From Patiria miniata (lineage: Eukaryota; Echinodermata; Asteroidea; Valvatida; Asterinidae), in NCBI RefSeq assembly GCF_015706575.1, contig NW_024037057.1, positions 4,111,501 to 4,175,500 on the forward strand: a DNA stretch of 64,000 nt, read 5' to 3'. This document shows, in pieces, positions 35,501 through 45,725 of this stretch (the first letter of the stretch is position 1; each line of letters opens with the position of its first letter). The notes beneath the pieces are model-generated. The model worked only from the letters and a program-made list of their open reading frames with translations, made no database searches and had not been told where the DNA came from. The translations under genes were made by a program, and so were the position numbers.

Positions 35501-35819
35501 GAGTCAATGATTCAAACAAATCCTTCGATATTAACTTACAGTTATAACCCTCATTTTAAATGAATAATGTCATTGCTGTTTACCTCTGACTTCCACGTGT
35601 CTGCTTTGATTGTCTTCGAGTCCATCGTTTCGATGGTCTCCTGTTTGCACAGCAATCATCCGATGACGTTTTCCTGTAATGCAGTACAGACAGGAAAGCT
35701 TGTTTCCTCCTTGGTTTGACTTTAGTCCTCCTGCTGATGAGTTTGGCGTTGGAGTGGTCGTACACGACGGTTGTTGCCTTAATGTATGCATTCAACTGCT
35801 GAACTGTCTTTTGCGCCAT
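25731..35819 (-). CDS. gene B: UBL-Death-UBL-Death-NACHT-LRR receptor, 2,161 aa
   Basis: Exons: 35819-35584, 35324-35141, 34818-34716, 34429-34160, 33902-33743, 33476-33299, 32303-32204, 31748-30309, 29545-25731. They total 6,486 nt, divisible by 3, with all junction phases in agreement and a single terminal stop. Order: basic module 1-78, UBL1 79-174, Death 175-264, linker 265-317, UBL2 318-410, Death about 411-505, charged repeats to 890, NACHT region from 891, LRRs about 1410-2150. Walker A is GSAGMGKST at about 980-988 and Walker B LILIDGFDEF at about 1055. The NLR family senses microbial or stress cues in the cytoplasm and oligomerises through NACHT; Death domains recruit signalling partners. 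The UBL-Death tandem is unusual. No transmembrane segment is seen. Unlike gene C it has no third Death exon. Confidence 0.85.
29546..30308 (-). other. intron before the NACHT exon of gene B
   Basis: 763 nt. It holds a short C-rich tract near 29,970-30,000. There is no Death exon here, whereas gene C has one in the equivalent position. Confidence 0.6.
30309..31748 (-). CDS. gene B Death 2 plus charged repeat exon
   Basis: 1,440 nt, phase 1-1. Residues 1-95 are a Death domain (SCWEELAKLLGYEEAEIKEI, LQMLLSWWRKQTNREKGFQG, LRDAFNSIGRAELASMI). Then come about 385 residues of Lys/Glu/Gln/Ser-rich repeats with 37-residue units (GAKEQSK..., SSEGQRQRQE) and a single AKKRRQQK basic core. The C-terminal part is Gln/Pro-rich. 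Confidence 0.82.
32204..33476 (-). CDS. gene B UBL2 (two exons)
   Basis: Exons 33476-33299 (178 nt, two codons shorter than in A and C) and 32303-32204. RRYVQVFIQSHCSQ, MCLQVDPETPVLILKVIISE and QQQRLFIRRNF, then LCNLLTLNDCGIHQDENISL and DGLLGGG. The 995-nt intron between them contains the dispersed repeat (32.44-32.80 kb) and a G-rich tract near 32,812. Confidence 0.82.
33743..33902 (-). CDS. gene B acidic linker exon
   Basis: 160 nt, phase 1 to 2, equivalent to 15119-15278 of gene A (EPERRQDAGADEESKQNGAA). Confidence 0.72.
34160..34429 (-). CDS. gene B Death 1
   Basis: 270 nt, phase 1-1, with a 3-codon insertion relative to A and C (GYEELEEAEI), which lengthens the helix 2-3 turn. The rest is typical: SSWKELSKHLGYEE, HMLLTWWEKTTDRDEAAQ, LRRALEAVGMTDLAQNV. 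Confidence 0.85.
34716..35324 (-). CDS. gene B UBL1 (two exons)
   Basis: Exons 35324-35141 and 34818-34716, with the same lengths and phases as gene A. The intron (34819-35140) carries a G/C-rich repeat fragment at about 34,955-35,095 (poly-G and poly-C runs) that is absent from the gene A intron. Confidence 0.83.
35584..35819 (-). CDS. gene B N-terminal basic module
   Basis: Starts MAQKTVQQLNAYIKATTVVY; 78 codons plus 2 nt, with an in-frame TAA upstream in the same exon (exon end 35854). Same unknown module as in A and C. Confidence 0.75.
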
Positions 35820-36079
35820 CTTGGTAGAGATCAGCACGAGTTAAAGTATCCTTACTGAAAGAATAGAAAAAAAAAAAAACCAAGTTAAAACCAGTGAAGT
35901 ACTATCCACCGGTTCTGAGGAGCTGTACATATAAGCCATTTCACAAACACCGCAATCTTTAAATTTGTGTTCAGGAGGAAATTCAATATAGCAACGCGTC
36001 CCATCACATCGAAGATACTACGATGTACATCGAGGATAGTGACTTTGAATAGCAGGTGAGTTGACTTGAGACGGCACAG

Positions 36080-36955
36080 CTTATGATGGATTTGTAACTG
36101 ACTTGTGATGGACTTGTGATGGACCTGTGATGGACTTGGGATGGACTTATGATGGACTTGTGATGGACTTGGGATGGACTTGTGATGGACTTTGGATGGA
36201 CTTGTGATGAACTTGTGATGGACTTGTGATGGACTTGTGATGGACTTGGGATGGACTTGTGATGGACTTGGGATGGACTTGGGATGGACTTGTGATGGAC
36301 TTGTGATGGACTTGTGATGAACTTGTGATGGACTTGTGATGGACTTGGGAAGGACTCGGGATGGACTCGGGATGGACTTGGGATGGACTTGTAATGGACT
36401 TGGGATGGACTTGTGATGGACTTGTGATGAACTTGTGATGGACTTGTGATGGACTTTGGATGAACTTGTGATGGACTTGTGATGGACTTGGGATGGACTC
36501 GGGATGGACTTGGGATGGACTTGTGATGGACTTGTGATGGACTTGTGATAGGCTTATGATAGACTTTTGATGGACTTGTGACGGACTTGTGATAGACTTG
36601 GGATGGACTTGTGATGGACTTGTGATGAACTTGTGATGGACTTGTGATGGACTTTGGATGAACTTGTGATAGACTTGGGGTGGACTTTGGATGGACTTGT
36701 GATGGACTTGTGATGAACTTGTGATGGACTTGTGATGGACTTGGGATGAACTCGGGATGGACTTGGGATGGCCTTGGAATGGACTTGTGATTGACTTGGG
36801 ATGGACTTGTGATGGACTAGTGATGAACTTGTGATGGACTTGTGGTGGACTTGGGATGGACTCGGGATGGACTTGGGATGGACTTGTGATGGACTTGTGA
36901 TGGGCTTTTGATGGACTTCTGATGGACCTGTGATAGACTTGTGATGGTCTTATGG
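36080..36955. repeat. 11-bp minisatellite in intron 1 of gene B, about 80 copies
   Basis: GATGGACTTGT/GATGGACTTGG units, more homogeneous and about twice as long as in gene A. Higher-order blocks (e.g. those carrying GATGAACTTGT) recur, indicating recent expansion. Confidence 0.92.
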
Positions 36956-37084
36956 ATACTTACAGGGACTCGAAAACAACAATGCCAAAGACCACCCCAC
37001 GTATACCATCTTTGAAGTTGATATGTGATGTTTAATATCAACTTAACGGTTTATATACGAATTATTTTGTTGGACATTCGGCTT

Positions 37085-37345
37085 AATGTATTTCTAATGT
37101 TTGAACCATGACGACCTTGACCTTCAACCTATCGTGCTTAAAACAAATAGACTTTGGGGGTACCCCGAGACGGACTCCCACACCGTCTGAAGTTAATACG
37201 TTCAGTAATTCTAGAGATTTTCCTCTTAAACCATTTTCATTGTCTGAACCATTATGCTACAGCATAATGAGGTCCACAAATAGCTTCTGGTGTCCCCAAG
37301 ACCAATTCCCAAACCCAAGGCACAAGAAATCGATGTTTGATTAGT
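37085..37345. repeat. 'GAACCATGACGACCTTGACC' repeat copy in intron 1 of gene B
   Basis: About two units of the repeat family described at 19955-20180. Confidence 0.55.
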
Positions 37346-38313
37346 GTTCTTTTCAACCGATGTCAATTATAATAAATACATTTGAATTGTGATTTATTTG
37401 TGAATCCTTTTGTTTGAGAAATCCGCTGGAAAAGTAACAATATTTTGGGTCGAATGAATCAAAATTAGGATATGCTTGGAAGTACAAGCACAGAAAAAAT
37501 TAATTCTGAGGAGTAAGCTCATTTATGACAAGCAAATGCAATGAATCAATAAGCCTCTGTACTAATGACGTCACACTTTGATTATTTGAGCACTTTCCTA
37601 TGGAGCCAGTGGGGGCCCACGGTCCACTGAGAACCATAGTAAAGTGCACATGTAATCAAACTGTGACTTCATTAGTACAGAGACTTCTTTAAACAGATAT
37701 TTTTTTTTTTACTGCTAGGCATTCACTATACTGTAGGCAGCAGATATGCGTCCTTACTGTTGGATCGATTGCACGGACGAGTGGTTGCCAACAATAGGCT
37801 CTCTTGTATGTGCACGAATTCGCACACACACGGGGTTTACATGTAGGGTAACCGAGTCCAAAACATCATGGTGCAGGTGATGCATACAATGCTGTGATTA
37901 CTTTGAGTTTTAAATTAAACTCGAATGATACAGAATATTTTCGACATTTGCAGAATGCCGAAAGTAATTTCGGGAAAAATGTAAAACACAAGTGTCCTGT
38001 AGACTAAGTCACGGTTGCCGAAAAAATTGTATTCATCCAGAAATAAACCGGACGCTTATTTCAGTTTGATAAAAAAACTTCTCCTTATTCTACTGACTCA
38101 AAAAATACACTTCTCAGATCTTTAAGTCACGAAACAATTTTTTTTCTAGTGATGTAATTAATTATTTAAAAAAGTGTATTACTTTTGCTGAATGTGATTA
38201 AAATAAAGTGTATCATTAATAATATATAAATTATTTTTTTTGGAAGTGCCTCATGCTATTAGTTACTGTCGTTTGAGGTGTCGCACTGATATACCCCTGT
38301 TCATACCACGTAC

Positions 38314-38770
38314 CTTTTATCTCTCTTTCGGTCAGTTTCACGGCAAACTCGCACTCTACACTTTGTAACGACAAATCCTCATCATGTCTTTTAAAGTTCC
38401 ATCTCCATTTTACCTCTACCAAACTGGACGAGTTGACTTCATCCACATTACATTATTCAGAAGAAACAACCTATTACAACTACACGATGGCGATCGAAGA
38501 AGGGAAGAAACAGTCATGGAAACAATCACGAAATCGTAGGCAGATATGATGTTGCAAGCGCAACGTATCCTATTTTACGCCCAGTTTCATATTTCCGCAT
38601 ACCGATTTCAGAATTTCCCTGATATAATATTACTATTAATATAATATAACAATAGGGGCAACGTCACAGTGCGCGTGCGCTGTACCGCCCTGTAAACTTG
38701 ACTGGTTCCCAGGCCCTCCATCATCGATTATAATTTGAACGGAGCGGGAGCCAGCCTACCTGTTCACCTC
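38314..38770 (-). promoter_or_regulatory. promoter block and exon 1 of gene B
   Basis: Donor AAAG/GTACGTGG at 38312-38313. NRF1-like palindrome at 38671-38680 with CTGTGACGT beside it, and the foldback at 38699-38760. The exon-1 sequence is open in one frame here (VEVKWRWNFKRHDEDLSLQS), but exon 2 has a TAA before its ATG, so it is treated as 5' UTR. Confidence 0.6.
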
Positions 38771-38989
38771 CTCGTCGTTACGGTCCAACAGACTCGTTGA
38801 CCTGATTGTTGCACAGAATGCAAGCCCTCGCACATATAATAGTCTCTATTAGTAAAATTTTCTGTTACCTTGAAGAAAACTTGATATGCAAGGTAGTTCT
38901 TGAGATATCTTGTTGAAATCATTTCCTTATAAACAATATGCCTAAGTTATTCTAGAGATATTCTGTTCAACCATTTCTATTGTTTGTGC

Positions 38990-39600
38990 AGAATGACATT
39001 GATCTTTGATATTTGGGGGTTTCCAGCTTGAAATTAACGTGCCAATTAATTCTTCATACATTCTGCTGAATCCACTTTATTTGTTTGAGCCATGATGACC
39101 TTGACCTCTGACCTATCGTTCCAAAGCCAATAGAATTCTGGGGCACTCCGAGACCAAAATTAAGTTGATATTCACAGTTATTCTAGAGATAGTTTTCTAA
39201 AACCATTTCTGTTGCTTGAACCATCATGACCCTGAATTTCGAAAATATCGAATGTTTGTATTGGTGTTCTTTCAAAATTTTTAAAATACCTTTAAATACT
39301 GAATACATTTAACTTGCCAACAAAATTAGCTGGCCCGTGGCATTTCGGTCTTTGCTTCAGAGGCAAATGACAGGCATGGCCAGAAACAAACATGCAGGGG
39401 GACACACAAGCATGCAAGGGTGGAATGAGAAACAGAAAGGAGGAATTAAACAACTAAGGGGATTGAACAATGGAGGGTGGCGGTTTGGCAGATCAAAGGG
39501 AGTGGTTCAGGAAGGAGCAAGGGGGTTGAGAAGGGAGGGATGATGCAGCTAAGCTGTGGGGGGGGGGGGGGCAAAGGAATGTGGTAATGCATGAAGTGGT
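38990..39600. repeat. duplicated intergenic block, matched at 63.2-63.84 kb
   Basis: Two 'ACCATGATGACCTTGACC' units are followed by a G-rich segment (39330-39570). The same order occurs at 63210-63810 upstream of gene C. Marks the edge of the duplication unit. Confidence 0.7.
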
Positions 39601-40280
39601 AGAGCACGAAATTTGACTTGTGGTGATTAATTTAATTTATGTAAGAAATTTTAAAATGAAAAAAAAAGTGGTAGAAAAAAGTAATAATTTCATCACCTCC
39701 CCCCTATAAAACACCCAAAAGTTAAGAAAACAAATTAAATTCTCAGAATAGAATGACAGTCTCACAAATTGTCTTTTTTTACTTGGATCTCGCTGTTTAC
39801 AAACAACTGTAACATATGCGACTTCGCTGATCACTCACGAAAGTGTGCCATCCAGCTCTCATGTTGAAAAGACACTATAAAACGCACTTTCACATGAGGG
39901 CGCAATAAAAGTATCTTTGTTTATATTACTTTTCAAAGTACATTTAAAAGTAAACAAAATTCAAGGGGACAGGTTCAAATTTTGACAAGCCGATTTTAAG
40001 TTAAGCAGGGTTGTATATCATAGTTTTACTACTGAAGGGAATGGATTCTTTGTTTGACTTAACAAATGTTTTGAGTTATCAGAGTTTGCCTTATCGAGAT
40101 GTCACAGTACATTTGTTTTGACATTCAAAATGCTTCATGCTGGTCCTGCCAATTGAGGGCGCCGTTACTGTGATGTCACTTCAGGGCATAAACCAGGCAA
40201 GGCGAAACTAATGTGCAAATAAAGTGATATTTAACACAAGTTTGAATTTCCATATTCATGCACATTTCATATTCATGCAC

Positions 40281-40605
40281 ATTGGTCTGGGGCATGAAAT
40301 TCGTGGTCTGCAGTTTATTCTGCAGGTTTTTGGTTCGAGTCCAGCCTGGGGTTATGGTGCGTGCGCCCTTGGGCAAGGCATTTTGTCACTCATTGGTTCT
40401 CCCCACCCAGGAGTAAATGGGTACATGTGGTTATTGTGATTGATTGCAGCTGCTTTGCTCTGAAATTGCTGCATCGAGCTGTATACTCCCCAGGGAGCTG
40501 ATTTGGTACGTTTAATTGGCCCAATGATCAGACTCATAGGTAATAATGATGTAAAACACTTTAATCTTAGTTAAAGCACTATACAAGAACCCGTTATATT
40601 GTTGA
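40281..40605 (+). mobile_element. tRNA-derived SINE, plus strand
   Basis: Box B GGTTCGAGTCC at 40332-40342. A central conserved stretch with GTGCGCCCTTGGGCAAGGCA follows, and the 3' end reads TTAAAGCACTATACAAG, like the tails of LINE-mobilised SINEs. The paralogous intergenic DNA near 20.87 kb lacks it. Confidence 0.7.
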
Positions 40606-40607
40606 TG

Positions 40608-41231
40608 TACCCTAACGTGGCGCGGCCCCCAACGTGGCGCACTTGGATTTTTCGCCGGTAGCGCCTACCTAGAGCAAAATTTTAAACTGAAATTTCACAG
40701 AAAGTGAAATTTCATCAAGTTCTAAACCGTCCTGTTCATAAATCGCGAGTTTATTTACCCGTAACAAAGTTAGAAGGAAAAGCTATTTTGGCGTGATTTT
40801 CCGATTTTATTTTCAAGGGCAAAGTGAACCCTTTGAAAATGCCCAGAAAAATAAGAAAATAATTTTCTGACAAACATTTGGCTGGGTATGTAAGTAAAGA
40901 TATTAATTATTTATCAGAATTTATCAAGTTTACAGTGCAGTGTTAATTTGGAATTTCCAAGATTTATTCAAGTGCGCCACGTTAGGGAACACTCCGCCAA
41001 TTTGTTAGGGAACACTCCGCCAATTTGTGCCCAATTTCCGGACACCACCGTTTTTGAATTTTGGATTAAATTTTATGAAACTGAAATTGTTCACAGAGGT
41101 AAAATACCAAGCATTGATAAGGTAAAAGTACTAGTATTTCATTGCATGCATTAGAGGTTTGTCAACAAAGAGGTTTGGCAACACTACACGAGGAAAGTCG
41201 GGTAAGCTTCGAAGTGCGCCACGTTAGGGAA
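40608..41231. mobile_element. MITE-like element, about 620 bp
   Basis: Terminal inverted repeats CCCTAACGTGGCGC (40610-40623) and GCGCCACGTTAGGG (41216-41229). Internal copies of the same motif occur near 40,632 and 40,976, the latter beside a short direct duplication (TTAGGGAACACTCCGCCAAT). There is no transposase frame. Absent from the paralogous site at 20.87 kb. Confidence 0.7.
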
Positions 41232-41430
41232 CACGACTATATTATTATTCAAAAGGCAACTAATTCAGAAAAGTCAACAAAATACCTGGTTTTGCCTTTT
41301 CACTGCTGTTATTTCATGAGCACGGTATAGCCTACTCGGAGATATAATAACTTTTAGAAATCACTTAGAAATACTGTGTTTCTCTCATCCCCCCCCCCCG
41401 AGCTGATATGCCCCTGATTAAAACCTTTAC

Positions 41431-41870
41431 CTGTTATCTCTCTTTCGGCCAGGTTCACGGCAAAACTGCACCCTTCACTGTGTAACGACAAATCCTCATC
41501 ATGTCTTGTAAAGTTCCATCTCCATTCTACCTCTACCAGACGTGGTGAGTTGACTTTATCCGAATAACTTTTTTCAGAAGAAACACATTATCAAGACTGC
41601 ACACAGATCGAAGAAGGGAAGAAAAAGGCACGGGAAAAATCACTAAATCCTAGACGTATATACTGCAAGTGCAACGGCCAAGTTGAATACTTCCGCATAC
41701 CGATGTTAGAATTCACTTGTAATGCTAATGTCGTTTAACAATAGGGGCAACGTCACTTGTGTGTATGCCCGCCTTTCGACTAGACTGGTTCCCATGCTCC
41801 CCTTTGTCGATTTTGACCTTCAACGGAGCGGGAACCAGTCTATACCTGTCACCTCGTTACCGCAGCGGTC
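41431..41870 (-). promoter_or_regulatory. second decayed copy of the promoter/exon 1 block
   Basis: Near-identical to 21040-21480, with donor ACAG/GTAAAGG, an open exon-1 frame and the foldback (arms AGACTGGTTCCC/GGGAACCAGTCT). The palindromic GCGCACGCGC is lost. Confidence 0.5.
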
Positions 41871-41915
41871 AAACAGAGTCAATGACATTGATTATGGCAC
41901 AGACGTAGCTCAAGC

Positions 41916-42462
41916 GTGCAGACCTATATACAGGCATGCAACTGGAAAGTCCCCCCCCCCCCCCAAAAGAGCAAATTCCAGTCTTTCCAAGACTTTGTAC
42001 AGTGTTTCTCTATTTTTAATGACACACATGGGAGGTCAAAAAAGAGGAAATCAGCTGATCTGAGGATAGGTTGCATGCCTGTATACATAGGCCCAGAATT
42101 GCCCCTCCAGGCCAAATCACAATTTGTATGCTCTAAAAAATTCATTTTGTGGGCCATGAACGTGAAGGTTTGAAAAATAAAAAAAAAATTTGGAAGCCGT
42201 GCAGAAACTATTTCGTATTTCTGTGAAATTCGCATGAAATTGGGTCCTGAAATTTTTACCATTTTGCAAAGGAGCGCAGGCATCATTTTTCAAAATGGCG
42301 ATGTGCCAAAGGACTACTTTTCAAGTTGATCATCTTTGGATGGAATTGAAAGATTATGAAATAAGCCTCAAACACCTTGAAGAGTTGTGATATTTTTAAT
42401 AATTTTCGGAAGTACCCGTAGTTATCACTGAGGTCTATGGAAGTCGATTTGCAGGTCTGCAC
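41916..42462. mobile_element. MITE-like insertion, 547 bp
   Basis: Ends GTGCAGACCT (41916-41925) and AGGTCTGCAC (42453-42462) form perfect 10-bp inverted repeats. The matching site in the paralogous block (about 21,510-21,530, CACAGACTACAAGTTCTCATAG) has no insertion. Includes a poly-C tract and an inner inverted repeat around GCATGC. Confidence 0.6.
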
Positions 42463-42469
42463 CCCTCAC

Positions 42470-45280
42470 GTTTCATAGTCGGTATAATCATTGTCTGCTT
42501 ATTTGGGGGACAGCAATAAATCACAGTAATGAACAGCGTATTTTAACTTGTAAAAATGCTGATTATGAACACAGATCATCCAATCAAGTTTCCGCTCTGA
42601 TGTAAACGATGTAAATCAAAACTCTTCATATGGATGGAGGGTTACGAAAAAAATAGTAAGATTGAAAATGTATCAGTGTAACCGGAAATGAACACGCAAA
42701 AGGTTCGAACACCTTCACTTCAACAGCCTAATACTATATAAGTAAGCATGATGACAAAAACGTGAGCGCAGTATGTTAAAACTTTATTTCGTTACTAAAA
42801 CATATGTTCGTCAAATAATTAAAGCATAATGAAACATGTTGTAACAACAACTCCCAGATTCTTGGGACTCCGAGATAAACAACCCGGCATGGCAACTGAA
42901 AAAAAAATCACAATCTAGTCAAATGAAAATCAACTACAGTCTTGATGATTTTCTGTAAACCGTATAGACTGCTTTTCCACTTTGCTTTTTGCATCTGATA
43001 TACAGGGAAAAGGAATAAATATTTCCCATAATGAAAAAAAAATTGTTACAAGAAATACACCTGTTAAAGTACATTTCCATTGTGTTTTGTCTATACATAA
43101 TTATGTACTCCAACTCAATAAACCCAGTATTTCACTTTAAGAACTTTAAAACATAGATAGAATGAACTGGCATTCACATGACAAGTTTTAAAGCGAACAG
43201 CGATTGATTAAAAAAATATTTCAAACTTCTTTTTAGAATGAATTATGATCACTATAATTATAAACTAAACCAGTGTTATATATGATAAATACAATATTAT
43301 GTCACGTAAAAGTAGCCGGACTTACTGAAAGATAGCGGTATACATGTATTCATACCATATTTTATTTCAATCAACCTCTCAGAAAGCAACACTTTACACA
43401 CTGACACAGCTGTCGAGAAATCTTTGTAGAATCTTCTTAACTCGCAATATCTTCAAACTCAAATTAAGTTTCTCTTCAATATCGATGTATAACAAACTCT
43501 GGCGTTGACCAAACAAAAATCTGACTTTTTATGAAGTAAAAACGAGACATCGCAGTGACATAATATGCACTTACCAATAACAATTGGTCACTTTAACAGT
43601 AAATAAAAATCAGAGAACAAATTTGGTATCATCAGTATTTAAAATCTAATATCAAATTGAATTATTATTGCGACTGTGAGTGTAGTCATACGTTATGCTT
43701 GGCATGCGCATCAGGAGGACTTCCTAAAAGACTGGCTGCAATATGGTTATACTGTCTATAACAGTTGACTAATAATACAGTTAAGACCAACTGTATTAAT
43801 CAGGTGACCTCTTAAACAATGAATTAAATGCACATTTTGATTTTTGTAAGCATTAAAATCTACGACAGAATCAGCCACATACAAGACATACATAGTTATG
43901 CTAAGACTTTGCAGTACCACAGTATGAAACGTATAGAAAATGCACACTTTCAGATTTCAGTTCGATTTCTCTTATACAAGGTTGGGTTAAGCAGAGATAT
44001 GTACAAGTTATGAACAGTTAATATACAGCTTATAAAAGTTATTTACAGGCATGACACATCCTGAAATTTAAATTTGTCTAACTGATTGCATGTCATACTC
44101 TTATTGTTCCACAGATTGATATTCTCATATATTCCATACTGAGAAAACTCTTTACCAGGCTTACAAAAATAATATTCAAACAGGAAAAAAACCCGGCGAG
44201 TATATATAGACATACATTGCATACGCAAATATTTAGCTGAAAATATTTCTATTAGGCTGTTCACCAATTAACGAGAATTAACCAATTCATACAGCCGATG
44301 AGATGATGTCGTTTGAGACGGTATGTAGAATGAAATATATATTTACAATCTTTACAATTTATTTTCAGGATTTCTGAAGTTAATAATTATTTATCTCATG
44401 TTTCACATTTTTAAGCAAGCAACAGAACCGATGTTAATCCGTCCTCGATTCTATTACGATGTCATTTACGCTGAGCCTGCATTTTAACTCTCAATTACAC
44501 TGATATTAAATTGTCACAAATGCCGATGCGCGTTGGATATTCATTGTTATCAATCTGTGAAGCGGGTACAAAAATAATTCAACCCGTATAAAAAGGAGAC
44601 CGGAGAATGCTTACGATCCCCTTCCCAAGAATTATCAGAGGTCCACTTGTCTTTGTTATACACAGAGGATTGTTCAGGAGACAGTGTTGAATGATATACA
44701 CTCCATGTGTCTGTATAATGTGTTCAGAGCAATCAATTCTTTCACGACCTGCACACGGCCCCTCCCTACATTCCAACCATTTTATTTGAGCTCCAAAACA
44801 AAAAACTGGAGAAACTCCGTTACCACAAATACTTCATCCGTGGATGGCGGGCTGCGATATTTTGACTGATGAAGCTCAAGGTTGCTGATATTATTCAGCA
44901 ACCAAATGATACATTCTGCGACATTTTATTTATGGGATATACATGTATTATGTCAGCGCTATTTCCGAAATTCTTACAATTATGAAAAAGGAGAAGCGTT
45001 TTCAGTTTACCGTGAATTTCACTAAGTACATATTGACATCAATCAGAATACCCGCCTTTTACCAAAGTTGTGTACCTATTAGTTATTGCTAGATATTCGG
45101 TCGAATGATTTTTATTGGAAAAATGCGTCAGATCACAGCTTGTTCCCCCCCCCCCCAATGTTTCGATATAATTCACTGCATTCAAACAAAATGTCTGGAT
45201 TCAATAAATATAGAAAGCCTCGTTCCCTGCGTTTGTTTGCTGGATTTCGGGCAATTAGTGACGTGAAACTTTTGGCCTTG
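42470..45280. other. intergenic DNA between genes C and B
   Basis: Paralogous to 21.55-25.0 kb; no supported gene. A minus-strand AATAAA at 44930-44925 is a weak candidate poly(A) signal for gene C. Confidence 0.45.
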
Positions 45281-45439
45281 CTTGTGGATTGGAGCACAAC
45301 TTGATCCTACTGCGGGACCATACTCGAGACTCTGAGACTGACTCGATCCAAATGATCACACTCGTGCTCGCTCATCTTGTACTTAAGCATGCTCATCACA
45401 GATGTCAGTGCAGTCATAAATCGTACACGTCCTCTCGCG

Positions 45440-45725
45440 AGAAATCCTTAGAAGAAGGGTCCTCTTCAGAGGAAGAGTTCTCATCAGGAGAAGAGTCCTC
45501 TTTAGAAGAAGAGTCCTCTTCCGAAGAATTAAGGTCCTCTTCAGAAGAAGAGTCCTCTTCACAAAGAAAGGTTTTCATCAGAAGAAGAGTCCGCTTCAGA
45601 AGAAAGGTCCTCTTCAGAAGAATTAAGGTCCTCTTCAGAAGAAGAGTCCTCTTCAGAAGAAAGGTTTTCATCAGAAGAAAAGTCCCCTTCAGAAGAAATG
45701 TCCTCTTCAGAAGAAAAGTCACTCC
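45440..45725. repeat. Ser/Glu-coding minisatellite at the end of gene C
   Basis: Repeats of TCTTCAGAAGAAGAGTCC and close variants (15-18 bp). The right part encodes the acidic tail of gene C; the left part runs on past the stop codon into the 3' UTR. Confidence 0.9.

Noticed and set aside
36080-36955. CRISPR-like array
   Set aside because: Units are 11 bp, directly adjacent, without spacers; animal minisatellite.
37085-37345. Nuclear-receptor type sites (TGACCTTGACC)
   Set aside because: The motif is part of a repeated unit found at several unrelated places in the window, so its presence says nothing about regulation of gene B.
39337-39543. Short open frame repeated at 63577-63783 (68 residues)
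   Set aside because: Starts with GTG, has no splice sites, and almost every difference between the copies changes the residue. Duplicated non-coding DNA.
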